This document shows positions 1-10,410 of a DNA stretch of 30,870 nucleotides, in pieces (the stretch's first letter is position 1; each line of letters starts with the position of its first letter). Both the position numbers and the translations under genes were made by a program. The stretch is from contig JAEUWP010000037.1 of NCBI GenBank assembly GCA_018524725.1, positions 1 through 30,870 of the forward strand, read 5' to 3'. Under the pieces are notes generated by a model. It saw only the letters and a program-made list of their open reading frames with translations. It made no database searches and was not told the DNA's origin. The stretch comes from Podaxis mareebaensis. Taxonomy: Eukaryota > Basidiomycota > Agaricomycetes > Agaricales > Agaricaceae.

Positions 1-1852
1 GAGGGTCTAATAGTTCATTGACCCTGATGCCAGCCACTTGTGCAAATGTGGGGGTGATGCTGGTAGTTGTACTACTGAAGTCCCACAGTGTCCAAGCATC
101 AATACCATTGACACTGATGAGAGTGGCAAGACATTGTTTCTCGCTGAGGGAGGCTTGGGGTCAAAGGATCTTATCCTTCTCTTTATGGAGGGTGACACGA
201 TGTACCCTCACTTTGTGGTCTTGTTTCTCACTGGGCTCGATAGTGAGGGCATTGATGACATTGAAGTTGTCGCAATTTTTGTCATTGACATCTTCTGCAT
301 TGCCCATCATGGTGGTAAAATCATATTCATTGTCAACATCAGATCCATAGTCTGATTCAATGACTTCAACTTGTACTAGTTTGTCTCTGTTTGATGAACT
401 GGACTCTGGTTCTTCTTGGACCTCAGTGTTGTCATCTGAGGTCAAGTCCTGTTCAATTTCTTCAACTTCTTGTTGAAGAACTTCTTCATCATTCGCTGGG
501 ACAACTGTGTGTGTGGCTCATACATAGCTGTGTCATTTCCCCTTCCCTGGGCATTCTTGTGCCCAGTGACCATGTTTTCCATATTCATAACAAGGCCCTT
601 TCTCTGTGGCCTTGTTCCCTTGGTTCTGCTTAACAGGCACCTTGCTCTGTACCTGTGGTTTGAATTGAGCCTTGGGTTTGTGTTGTCAAAGTGGAGGTTT
701 CAACAGTCACTTTGGTGGAAAGGCATTTGAGGATTGCCTTAGCTCATGGGCAGGGATGCAATCCCATCCTGCAGATATGTGATGAGGGACCCATGCAGTC
801 TTTGTTCTTGGTTCTGCTGTGGCAGGTTTCTTTGGGAAGCCTGCCAATGGTTCATGTGATTGAGAAGGTTTCAGTACCTTTTTGAAGAAAGCACTGCTTT
901 GCATCTGATTCTTGTAATCGGCTGTGTGTGCCACGAAGTCCTCAAGTTGATTCATCTCAGGAGATAGTCCTCTGTCAAACATGAGGAAGTGCCTCATGGT
1001 TTGTGGGAGACCTTCCAGGAAGGTCTCAATGAGAGAATAATCATCAGGGTGGATTGCCATGTCTTGCAAGTAACCATAGAGACTTATTATGAATGACAAC
1101 AAGTCTCTGAATCAGTGACTTCCACCATACAGTTCTAAGCTCTTTTCTGTGGGGAGCTTGTTCAACAAAGGTTTATAACCTTTGGGGTACTTGATTGGTT
1201 GCGCAAGGTATTGGTCAATCATTCGATGTAAATGATCATACATGAGGTTATTGTAACTCTGGATGGATTGTATGGTCCCCAGAGTTACTGACTCATCACA
1301 TGCCTCTCTGACTAGAGAGTATTGACAAGTCCCTCAGTTCAGCATGGGGAGTTGTGAGGTGGTGTATACCTCCTGCTCCTCCTTTGTGTCAACTTCTTCC
1401 TCTCCTTCTTCCTCTTGGATGGGAGGAAGATTTTGGAGGGGATGTAGATTGTATAGCAGGGGCAGATTTTGCCCCTGTGAGGATGGTTGTTGGGGTGGGG
1501 AGGCCATCCTGACTGTTTTGTGGGTAGTAACCATTTGAGGTGTCTTGAGAGGGCCTCCAAAGAACACATGAGTAGCTGCCTTTTGCTCCTTGTGTTCCAA
1601 CATGGTGGCCTCAATGGGTATATGTCTGTTGAACCTAATATATTGGTTGTCTATCAGAGACAACCCATGGGTGTGGATGTCTTCATTTTGCATTTGTCAT
1701 AGGGTGACCCAGTTGCTCCACTTATCAGCACAAGGGGTTCATTTAGCCATAGGCAATATGAATGGGGTGCTCAAGGCTTGGAATGAGCCAGCATTCATAG
1801 GAATGCTAGTGGTGGAAGGTAGCTCAGCTTTAACATTTGATGTTGCCTCCAT
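1..1852 (-). pseudogene. Decayed Ty3/Gypsy gag-pol (gag, zinc knuckle, start of protease)
   Basis: One continuous minus-strand frame runs from an ATG at 1852 to the window edge with no frameshift but nine in-frame TGA codons. It reads as a basidiomycete Gypsy gag: a Pro/Gln-rich N-terminus, a gag core near 920-1100 (including FLMFDRGLSPEMNQLEDF), a zinc knuckle near 550-590 and the beginning of an aspartic protease near 65-130. The zinc knuckle reads CYEYGKHGHWAQEC, so the second Cys of C-X2-C-X4-H-X4-C is Tyr. The protease active site, expected D-S/T-G, reads W-D-F-S-S, so the catalytic motif is lost. Every stop is TGA, as expected from CGA (Arg) after C-to-T change at CpG. The rest of pol lies outside the window. 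The family call rests on motif recognition; the exact clade is not determined. Confidence 0.8.
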
Positions 1853-2325
1853 GACATGCAAAAATTCAAAAGGGCCTACACATCAAAACACATGGAAACC
1901 TTGCATCTGCCAGTGTTATGCTAGCACTGGTCAATGGCAACATCACACAGTGCTCAGTTTCAGTTGTACTGGTAGTTTACAGGCTTCAAGAATTATCAGA
2001 TTATATGCTACCTGTACTACCAGTTTATATATGTAGCTGGGAGTTTTATGTAGACATGATGAGAGGATAGAAACTAGTGCTGGGTTAAAAACTCTTTTGT
2101 TAAAAACATATTTCAAATTCATGCATTAATAACATGTTTTTAACATATTTCACAACATGGGGACTGATCAGGGTGTATGAATATTGTGAAATTCAGCACA
2201 AAAAGTTTTGGCTGCCCTCAGAAAAGTCTTGTGTCCACTAATCCCTGTCCTGAATATTTTTGGCACCTTGAAAACATTATCAATGCTTTCTGCTTGACAA
2301 AAGGAGATTCTACTTGCTGCTCATC
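1853..2325. other. Non-coding flank of the gag relic
   Basis: AT-rich, CG-free sequence upstream of the gag relic, where a leader and 5' LTR would be expected. I could not recognise an LTR boundary or a convincing primer-binding site. The plus-strand ORF that enters it (1590-2036) is antisense to gag and not supported as a gene. Confidence 0.4.
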
Positions 2326-3500
2326 TTTTTTTTTTTAAAAAAAAATCAGAGTTTATTGCAATAGACTAGCTACTACAAATGTGTGCACAATAGTGGTCCC
2401 AATATAGAGATAAAAGGAAGGAAAGAGAAAAGGAAAAGAAAGGGAAGAGGGTAGGAAGTGGGGAGCTACACTACAAGGCAAGTGAGACAAAAAGAGAGAT
2501 GAGTCTAACTTAATGAGACATGGAAGAGATAAGAGAGAAGAATGAAAGAGAAGAGAGATAGGAGTGGGGAGCTAGCTATGAGGCAATGAAAGGAAAAGAG
2601 AAAGTCCTTCAGTGAACATCTGGGACTCTGTTGGTGGCAAGTCTTTCTCTCTGTGTGAGGCAGTAGGTGTTGAACTCCTCAAAGGTGATGGGTCTGTGTA
2701 GAGTATCAGCAAAGGAGAATGCTGAGGGATTGCATTCCAGGAAATTGATGATCCAGTGGAAGCCATCATGGGTTCTGACCAGATAGTGGAAATGAGGACA
2801 ATTGGTAAGTAGATGGTCACAGGATTTGAGAGGTTCACCACATGGGCAGGAAGTGTTACTTAGGCACAGTATGGATGTCACACCAGTGTGGAGAGATACT
2901 GTCCTAAGACAACCCAACACTATTAATTTCCTGAAGCAGAACACCCATCCATTCACCTGAGTGAGCTAGAGGCTGGTCAGAAATCTTGCAGGGACTGCCA
3001 AAGGAGAGATACAACTTGTAAGGTTGTAGGCTACTCCTTTGGTTTAGCTGTTACATCAGTTATCCTGTCAAGGCAGGCAGAGCTCTCACATGGCAAGAAG
3101 ATAGAGCAGAAGGCAGACCTGCTATTCTCATGCTATGTACAAATGATTGTAAAGCTAAGTTTCTACTTACTTTATGAGCTATCTAAATACTAGAGCAATT
3201 GCTGTTCTACATGTCCTAATTGAGATATGTGTAACTACTTCAGTGTTCTAATTATACTAGACTGAGCCTGAGGTAAGATACTAGATCTGTTGAAAGAGGA
3301 TGACTACTATACAAGGTATCACTGAGCCTGAGTGCTCAACATAGTATGACTTTGAGAATCTGAGATACAACCAATAGCCAAGGTATGAGTCAAGACAGAG
3401 ACCAGAGAGAACATAGAGTGGCAGAAAGGAAGAAGGTCAGTGACAATGCAGAAAAGTGAAAGACAGTGTGGATGACAACAGAAACAAGAGGAGTGTAACA
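2326..3500 (-). mobile_element. LINE-derived repeat, copy A (zf-RVT end, 3' UTR, poly-A)
   Basis: Read on the minus strand, it starts at TGTTACACTCC (3500), has about 550 bp without obvious coding, then enters a frame (2956-2609) typical of the end of a non-LTR reverse transcriptase: CPCGEPLKSCDHLLTNCP, a C-X-C...H-X4-C zf-RVT knuckle. A roughly 280-bp purine/pyrimidine-biased 3' UTR follows, then GCAATAAACT (polyadenylation-like) and a T-run/A-run tail at 2326-2345. About 650 bp match the plus-strand sequence at 27647-28280 (copy B), including the same 5' end. At about 1.2 kb it is too short to code for a full LINE and looks like a non-autonomous or internally deleted derivative. No target-site duplication was seen. 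Confidence 0.65.
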
Positions 3501-3586
3501 GTTTCAGCTCTTGGGACTGCTATCACACACCTGTTTGTAGTAACTAGTCTATTGCAATAAACTTGGATTTTTTTTTAAAAAAAAAA
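3501..3586 (+). repeat. Inverted copy of the LINE 3' tail
   Basis: This stretch, ending TCTATTGCAATAAACTTGG then T9A10, matches the reverse complement of the 3' end of copy A (2326-2392) over about 65-80 bp with few mismatches. It abuts the 5' end of copy A directly, so the 2326-3586 block carries inverted termini. It is either a separate 5'-truncated insertion or a by-product of the same reverse-transcription event. Confidence 0.65.
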
Positions 3587-3629
3587 GAGGTCAACCAACA
3601 ACAAAGCACCCCACTTTACATATCTTAAC

Positions 3630-4487
3630 CACTTTAGTTGATAAAGACTTCTATTTAACCTCCACCTAACCAAGTAGAAACAATAGTTTCTACTTGAGCA
3701 GTGTCAAGAGCTTATATATTACAGGACATATATCTACCCTTGAACTATGTATAGGTACCATGGGATGTCATGAGAAGTTCCTAAGATTTAATGAGCTTCC
3801 TCAGGCACTGAGGCTCAACTTAGGACCTGACTTGGAACTGAAAAGAAGTTTAATAATTCAAATATTAGAATTACTGAACTTTTTGGGGGTTCCTAATGGA
3901 AAAAGGATGTTAAATATAGAAGCTTCTTTAGTCATTTCAGAACTAAGAATAGATGAAAACCTAGAAGCCTAAGTGTATTTATAAATTGATCAACTATTTA
4001 TAAAGCAATTCCTAAAGAAACAAGCAAGTTTTGAGAGGTCATAACACTTCAGAAAATACCAAGTATAAATCATAGAAAACATAATTGAAACTAGAAGAAA
4101 AGAAAACATAATTGTGAATAAGATATTCAACTTTTGGCATATTTTCATAACACTATTCTTAGTTATGACAATGACTAAAGAAGTATCTATAACTAACATA
4201 AATTTTCCAATAGGAACCTTCAAGAAGTTCTTTGATTCTAATCTTAGAATCATTAAACTCCTTTTTGGTTCCAAGTCAGATTCTGAGTCAAGCCTCAGTA
4301 CCTGAGGAAGCTCATTTAATCTTAGGAACTTCTCATGACATCTCATGATAACTATAGATAGTTCAAGGGTAGATATATTTAGGTACATGTCCTGTAGTAT
4401 ATAAACCCTCAACACTGCTCAAGTAGAAACCATCATTTTCACTTGGTTAGGCAGAGACTAAATAGAAGTCTTTATCAAACTAAAGTG
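3630..4487. mobile_element. Foldback/MITE-like element with ~320-bp inverted arms
   Basis: The left arm (about 3630-3950) and the reverse complement of the right arm (about 4158-4487) align along almost their whole length. Both start CACTTTAGTT(T)GATAAAGACTTC, share the sequence around CAAGTAG...TTTCTACTTGAGCAGTG, and share CATGAGAAGTTCCTAAGATT. The roughly 200-bp centre is AT-rich. Conceptual translations of the two arms look alike only because the DNA is an inverted repeat; I see no transposase. The arms differ by roughly 15-20 percent by eye, so the element is old. No clear target-site duplication flanks it. Confidence 0.7.
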
Positions 4488-4690
4488 ATTCTGATATAAG
4501 TCTTAAATACTAAGCTCTCTTAATTGCTCTCAGTTTCTAAGTCCTCTGTTATAGTTGTAGACTATTGTGATACATAAGATCATTACTCTTAGAGTATCAC
4601 CCTTGTTGTATAAGGCCTATACTCTAAAGTAAACCTCTGGTAGTACACAACAAGTCTCCTTTGATATGATCTGCAGATACATATTGAGCC
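4488..4690. other. AT-rich spacer, nothing recognised
   Basis: CG-free AT-rich sequence between the foldback element and the Gypsy accessory-ORF tail. I see no coding potential, repeat boundary or RNA gene. Confidence 0.4.
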
Positions 4691-5017
4691 TCCTTATGGA
4701 CTGAGGCAGCCTCACTATAACAATCCCTCCTCACTGCACCTTCTGATCAACCATTGTTGGCTGCAACTGTGGAAACCCATGTTAATGCTAACATCCTGAT
4801 GGCAGAAGCCAACACCTCCACAGCTACCCCCACCTGCTCTGAGGCCTTAGGCACAATTCTGGTGGAGGCCAATACCTCTGCTACTGCTCCTGTGGACCCC
4901 CTTACCAATACCCAGACTGAGACCAATGCCTCTGCCATTGTACTAGAAGACATCAATGGTGATACCTCATCTATTGCCTTCTCATCCCATTCTTATGTGT
5001 CCTTGCTACCTTCTTAG
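4691..5017 (+). pseudogene. Tail of Gypsy accessory ORF (second copy)
   Basis: The frame ending at the TAG at 5015 contains repeated Glu-Ala-Asn-(Thr/Ala)-Ser motifs (AEANTSTA, VEANTSATAP, TETNASA, DTSSIAFSS). It matches the C-terminal part of the long minus-strand accessory frame at about 24000-24330 (TEANASVTAP, TEANASAF, AEANTSTP, ESSSIASS). It is therefore the 3' end of a second, opposite-strand copy of that element, 5'-truncated near 4690. The LTR follows 175 bp downstream, as in the other copy. Confidence 0.65.
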
Positions 5018-5192
5018 TATAGAGGTAGCTACCTCATTTCCATACTCAATAAAGTGATTTATTGCTTCAATCTGCTGCTTATTATTGGACAAGGTGCTAC
5101 ACACATCTTTGCTGTTGTACTCTATCATTCACACAAGTAACTTTGTTATGTGTTCTAATTATTTGGCTATATTCTATGGCCTCAACAAGGGG

Positions 5193-5455
5193 TGTATAAG
5201 GGCTGGGGCCTTACTATGGCATTACTTACATTCTGCATTCCTTTCAATACCAAGTATGACATTGTCATCAATCATTTGTTGTTTGTTTACATTCATCTTG
5301 GATGGATTAAATAATCCATCAACACATGCTCCTTCATAGTCTTGTTGTCAGCTGTCAATATGAGCTGACTTTATACTTTCACTACATATTTTACCAATAT
5401 ATCAGGTCTGAAGTACTTTGGTGTGGACATAAAGTCTAAGCTCCCCAATAAACAG
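5193..5455 (+). repeat. LTR of the accessory-ORF Gypsy element
   Basis: The sequence from TGTATAAGGGCTGGGGCC is preceded by a purine-rich tract (AACAAGGGG). It aligns with the reverse complement of about 23565-23825: both have TTCTATGG(C/T)CTCAA just upstream, then inside the LTR GATGGATTA..TAATCCATCA, a TCAGCTGTC block, AATATATCAGG and AGTACTTTGGTGTG. It ends near CCAATAAACA, an AATAAA-like signal. The 3' edge is approximate. Confidence 0.55.
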
Positions 5456-5730
5456 GCTTGAACTATTTTGTGAGCATGAGGCCAATCTACAGATTCAGCA
5501 GCAGTGGATACTGACTGCCCGAGCAAACAACAGGCACCACCCCATTATCAGCCATCATATCTCCTGCACTTGTTTGGATCCCAAACATTTCTTTTGGATT
5601 CTGGTATACATCCTGTTTTCAGTTTTGATATATCAGTTATCAGATAAGATGTAGGTATCAAATCATATGAATTAATTAATGCAAGCTAACAGCAGGGCAA
5701 AAGCAACATGCTCACAATTAGTTACATAGG
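5456..5730. other. Spacer between repeat block and gene island
   Basis: Flank between the LTR and the NACHT gene 3' end. It contains one CG (5520) and nothing recognisable. Composition switches sharply to CpG-rich just past 5780. Confidence 0.4.
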
Positions 5731-8328
5731 CTAATACTGGCAAGGATCATATGGAATAAAAAACACTTCCTTCCCCCCTAGCTTTCCTTCGCCATGCGAC
5801 TCTGCCTCGGGTTCACATTCAAACAGAAGACACGTTTTTGCAGGGTCTGAACCCCACATCTGGATCTTTGTTCCGGGGGATTGGTGGCTTAAGATTTCAT
5901 TGAGTGCATCCAAACCTTCTCCCTTATACCTGTCTCGGATTTCCTGATGACACAAAGCGGTCAGTAGGGATCGGGAATAATACATTGCGTTATACACACC
6001 TTGTGACCGGAGTAAACCTTCGGTCGTACCACGCGATAACCCCGTCCTGGCGTAGATCGGAAGTGGATGGCAGCCCTATCCCGTCTTATCGCACGCTTGT
6101 TCAAGGATTTCAACCGGAACTCCTTCACAGGTACTGATCGTCTGAGAGCCTCCGGATCAGCCTGTTCCGCATTACCAATCAATGTTAGCTCTTTCGTCAG
6201 CCGAATGCGACGTACCTTCCACTTCTCCAACAACCAGTCAAAGAGGCTTCTGTGGTGGGTACGTGTATCATGCACAGAAATCTTTATACCGGGGTGCAGA
6301 TAGCAATCGAGTTTACTGAAATCGGCCTTTGCAAGCAACGCGATTCGCTCCGTAAGGATGAACGAAGCATCAAACTTGCGTTCCCCGGCAGTCAATAAAC
6401 GGAATCCGTCATACGCTATTTTGAGCACTGCTTCACGCGTCTGTTCCGGTTGGTATACCCAAGCAAGAGTGATATTCGATGATCGAGGGAATGCACCAGC
6501 TTCATGAAGACGTCAATACTTGTCTTATTTCGAGGCAAATGCAAGACTCACAATCCTTGTTGGCCTCCTGCAAGATCCTGAAGCTGGACCGTATAATATC
6601 AGTCCCTGTCTCCGGACGCCCAATATAAAACTCCTTCGAGGCCGAGCGATTCTTCAAGAATTCAGGGAAAGACGAATGAAGAAATTTGATCTCTCGGGTG
6701 GCGGCTTCCTTATGCGACGGGATGTCGAGGACTGAATGAAGCTTTTTCAAGGACGCATAAGCATCGCCCTGCTTGATGCCGAGGAAATTGCACGATAACA
6801 TGAAAGAAGTCGGGTGGAAAGTGTTTCGAGGAAGAAGGTCACAACAACCAAGGATACGTTTCGTGACTTGGGCGTAGGTAGGAGGTTGTATTGCCTTCAG
6901 AACTTGTAGGTACAAGTCATGAAGGACGGAGAGAGGTCCTCCGTCCTGAGACGAGAAGCCGAACTTTCCAATCATAGAAAGCAGGGACTTCAGCTGCTCG
7001 TCCGGATGGCCAACGATTGGGTCACGGATGAGTCGGGCGGCAGTGGATGCTGCTACAAAGAGACCGGAAGCAGCCCGGGCAATTCTCCGAATAGTAAACT
7101 CGCCTGGCCACTCCTGGTCGGATGGAATGAGGTCGCGGGCCTCCTCGCGTATAGTGGCAAACTCGCTTCTGAGATAGCGCTCGATATCCTCCCGAGCGTC
7201 CGGCGTGTCTATTGGAATATATTCCGCCCGACACCTGTTTTCAGCACATAATCGGGAGAAAGTCATTTTAAGACACGGCTCTGGACGACTTGAAATGATC
7301 CACATGAGGGGGGATGCAGGAAACTGTCGGACCAAGTCGCTGATCATCTCGACAATCTCCTGTTGCGCACGTTCACCCCCATCACATTCGTCTAAACCGT
7401 CAATTAAAACCAGCCAGGGTCCCATGTTTTCGCACAATTTCCGGTGGCCAAACGGTTCGATGATGAGTTTCCTGAACAATTCCTTCGTCCCTTTCTGAAG
7501 AAGTTGCGGGTCGGCAGCCATTTGGTCCTTCACGTAATCCTGATATGGAGGGATCTCGACGGCCAGCTGGTAGACAAGCGTGGGAACGAAACGTGTCGAG
7601 TCGTCGCGCTTATTCGGCCTCGAGAAGAATATAGTGGCGCCTAAGCGTTTAAACTTGGACGATATATCCGCGAGACTTCGCATTATGGCAGTCTTCCCGA
7701 CACCAGCGGCGCCGGAGAGCCACAAAATGCTCTTGTCTCGATTCGGCCTACAGAACCAGTCAAGAGCCTTACCTATGATGTCATGTCGAGTTTCGGGATG
7801 GCATTGAGGAGGATCTTTTGTACGCGAGTCAAAGCTCGCCCCAGAAATCGCGTGCTCAGCAAGCCGTTCCAGGGCTAAGTCATTAGCGGAACAGCCCAAC
7901 GTCAAAAACCAAGGAGGACTCACTGATGTTCAAGCCATTAGCGCTACAAAAGTGGTGGCGGATGCCTTGCATTATGGGATTGTTGAGAATGAAACCGCTT
8001 GCTTTGTAGAAAATGCCCTTCGGGGAGGTCTTACGATGTTGAATTTTATCACCACAGGCTTTGTCTGACAAAATGGCAGACGCAGGGGAGGGCGAGTGGC
8101 AGCGTGGGATCGGAGGGTATAATGAAGGCCAGCTAGAAATCTTCTCAGACGCGTGAGAGGAGCTGGTCCCTGGGAACGCGCGGGAATGAGGTTGTTCCAC
8201 TGCAGGCTTACGGGACCATATTGGATTCAAGCAACAGAGTTTAGCAGCTTGAAGTAGTCCTTGCAATTTTGATCTTTGTTCTTCTCTGTTGTCGATAGGC
8301 CACGTGGTGGAAACAGTTGTCATATGAC
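5731..8328 (-). CDS. NACHT P-loop STAND NTPase, second module of a probable double-NACHT gene
   Basis: Likely a STAND ATPase of the fungal NLR-like class (cytoplasmic recognition or self/non-self roles are known for the family; no role is shown here). Exons 8328-7924, 7874-6552, 6499-6000 and 5943-5731; introns 7875-7923, 6500-6551 and 5944-5999 (49, 52, 56 nt), with GTGAGT, GTGAGT and GTGTGT donors. All phases agree. A linker with GFILNNPIM and HHFCSANGLNI precedes the NACHT domain. Walker A is GAAGVGKT, Walker B is WLVLIDGLDEC, followed by MWIISSRPEP. A roughly 240-residue basic C-terminal region follows, with no WD, ankyrin or TPR repeats that I can see. An ATG at 8323 could start a separate protein. 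However, only 42 bp separate it from the stop of the upstream module, and a 53-nt intron joins the two in frame, so one gene is favoured. Confidence 0.8.
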
Positions 8329-10237
8329 CTGATTACCCAGTAAAATGTTATGCATTTCAACGCAACGTTATGAATCCTTACCAGCGGTGCCATTCTGTTG
8401 CAATATAACAGAGAATCTCTCCCTCAGCCGAGTATATACACTATCCTCTACAACGTTGTAATCCCGCGATCGAGTCGGATCTTGGATAAACTCCATGAAA
8501 GATAGATGATGGAATTCGAGATTCTGGGATGCTGCGTCCTCAGGTGCTGGGATCCGGAAGATAGGGTGAAGATGCTGAAGACCTATATACGCATCATGTT
8601 CGGTAATCCCTAGAACGTTACAGATCACGATAAGGGTGTCAAGTTTGGCATCCACTGATTCGTGGTCTTGAAGGCAGCGCACCGCCAAGAGCATCCTTGT
8701 GGTTTCGCAGTATACATTCACGGGAATTCTACCAAGAATCACGAAGAAAAGAGAATCGAGAGCGGGGAGGGTGGGGAATTCGGTGTAAGGGTTCATAGTC
8801 GGATGTGAGATCAACCGTTCTAATTGGAGGGGTGGATCAGAGATCCATGGGTCATCGGTGAACCGGGCGGCGACAATGGCGAATGCGAGGGATCCAGACG
8901 CAATGACAAGAACCCTTAGAAGTTCATGATACGAAGGCCATGGCCACTGAAGTTTAAGATGATGTATCTGCCGAATCTTGTTGAACTGGCCTTGTAAATA
9001 GATTTCTACGCTCTGGTTGGTCCGGTCAACATCAGAGGAAATCTCCGCTGTCAGGAGGGGTATCTGCAGCTTGGGCTGCAGTAGAAGGCGAGGCTCCAGT
9101 TGGCTTGAAATCATCCAAAGGAGAGGAACAGTGGGGTGTTGTATGGTGAGTTCCGTGATACAACCTAGGAGTGTCTGCCCACAATCATCCCCGATCTCGT
9201 CAAGGGCGTCAATCGCTATGAGCCACGGAGCGGCCTCAAGCTGAACCCTGCCCTGGACGAATGGTTCTGCGATAAGAAGTCGAAACTGTTCAAGTATTGG
9301 CCCTCGCTCGAGCATTTCGGGATTTTCGGACATAACTCCCTCGACATAGGCCCGATACGCCGGATCTTTGAGAGTAAGATCATAACTGATGGTAGGGAGG
9401 ATCCGACGTGAAATATCAGGGTTGCGAAGGTTTGAGATGAACGCAGATCCACCAAGGCGGCCACTGCGGGCGGCGGTAATCGCCAAAGCCTGGATGATCG
9501 CAGACTTTCCAACACCAGCAGGTCCGTGAACCCAGAATATCCTCTCCTCCCGTCGGCCCCCTTCAAACCAATGCAATGCTTTCTCCAAGGCGGCGAGACG
9601 AGCGATCGGGGTGCTGCACGCGTCAAGTTGGGAATTGACGACCTCTTCGAGGCGGATTTGAGGAAAATTGAACCGCCTGAGTCGCTCTAATAATCACCGG
9701 TGAAACTTAGACTATGATTGACGGTGGTAAAACGTGTCATACCTTGGGCCGTCATGACAGGTTGAACGGGATCGTGCGTAGCATCATCATCGATTGCTGT
9801 TTCGAGGGACATAAAGAACTCCTCCATCGTCCCCACGAGCGGCGTGAAGACATAATAAGGAGTCAAACCTTCCTCGAGCGAAGATTTCCCTGTGAAGTGG
9901 GCGCATAAATAGAATCGGTTGTGGCGACGGAGCACAACCTCGAAGTTCTATACTCACTGTCATTTGAGATGGGGACCTGCATTTTGAATGCGGGAAATTC
10001 AGCGTTCAGTGTTCTTGCGACGTAGGAGACGATCCTGCGCCTAAATCGATTAAGACCGGGATGACCAGACGAAGCCTTCGCTTGATGGACTGGGAGCTCG
10101 AGCCCGAAACTAAACTCAGAAGAACTCTGGGGAAAATCGGATTCCTTTTCAAAAGAAGTCGATGTCAGGGTTGCACGAGAGGCTAAGAGAGTTGGAGCAA
10201 GACGAAGGGACAAGACAAAGACAGGTGTGATGTAAGC
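8329..10237 (-). CDS. NACHT P-loop STAND NTPase, first module of a probable double-NACHT gene
   Basis: Exons 10237-9958, 9889-9743 and 9686-8382; introns 9890-9957 (GTGAGT), 9687-9742 (GTATGA) and 8329-8381 (GTAAGG...TAATCAG). The last intron contains the apparent stop (TAA at 8368-8370) and joins to the next NACHT module in the same frame. A C2-like or unassigned N-terminal region (TSTSFEKESD, EFSFGLELP) precedes a helical linker (RLRRFNFPQIRLEEVVNSQL). Walker A GPAGVGKS lies near residue 197 of the visible chain, Walker B APWLIAIDALDE near 305, then LLWMISSQLEP. The NACHT core resembles the second module but is clearly diverged. The true start is unresolved: the 10237 exon opens after a likely acceptor, and a candidate upstream exon (about 10330-10410, ending before GTAATT) has no in-frame ATG. 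A TATA-like TATAAAAAAA lies at 10480-10489. Confidence 0.75.
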
Positions 10238-10300
10238 CTGATCTGAAAAGAGCACGGGACTCTAATCATACAAGCGCCCATGTGGGAAAGGATCCCACAT

Positions 10301-10410
10301 GCATGCGAGCTCGAGATCGAGGGGAGAATTACGAAATCCAAGGGTAAGGATTCTGCACTCGAGACATAGATGTTGAGGGCAAGTGGGTTCGGTTGAGGGT
10401 GGATATTATT
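10301..10410. repeat. Direct repeat R1 (candidate NACHT upstream exon)
   Basis: 110 bp matching 10808-10917 at 107 positions, both starting GCATGCGAGCTCGAG. Read on the minus strand, part of it is an open frame (NNIHPQPNPLALNIYV...) ending at a possible donor GTAATT. Confidence 0.9.

Noticed and set aside
1590..2036. 148-aa plus-strand ORF
   Set aside because: Antisense to the gag relic start and leader; no family features.
3694..4415. Two similar proteins encoded on opposite strands
   Set aside because: Their likeness follows from the inverted DNA repeat; changes are not concentrated at third positions and there is no known domain.
8323..8368. A short intergenic gap with separate start for the second NACHT gene
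   Set aside because: 42 bp is too short for a terminator plus promoter, and a canonical intron spans it with matching phase. Kept only as the alternative model.
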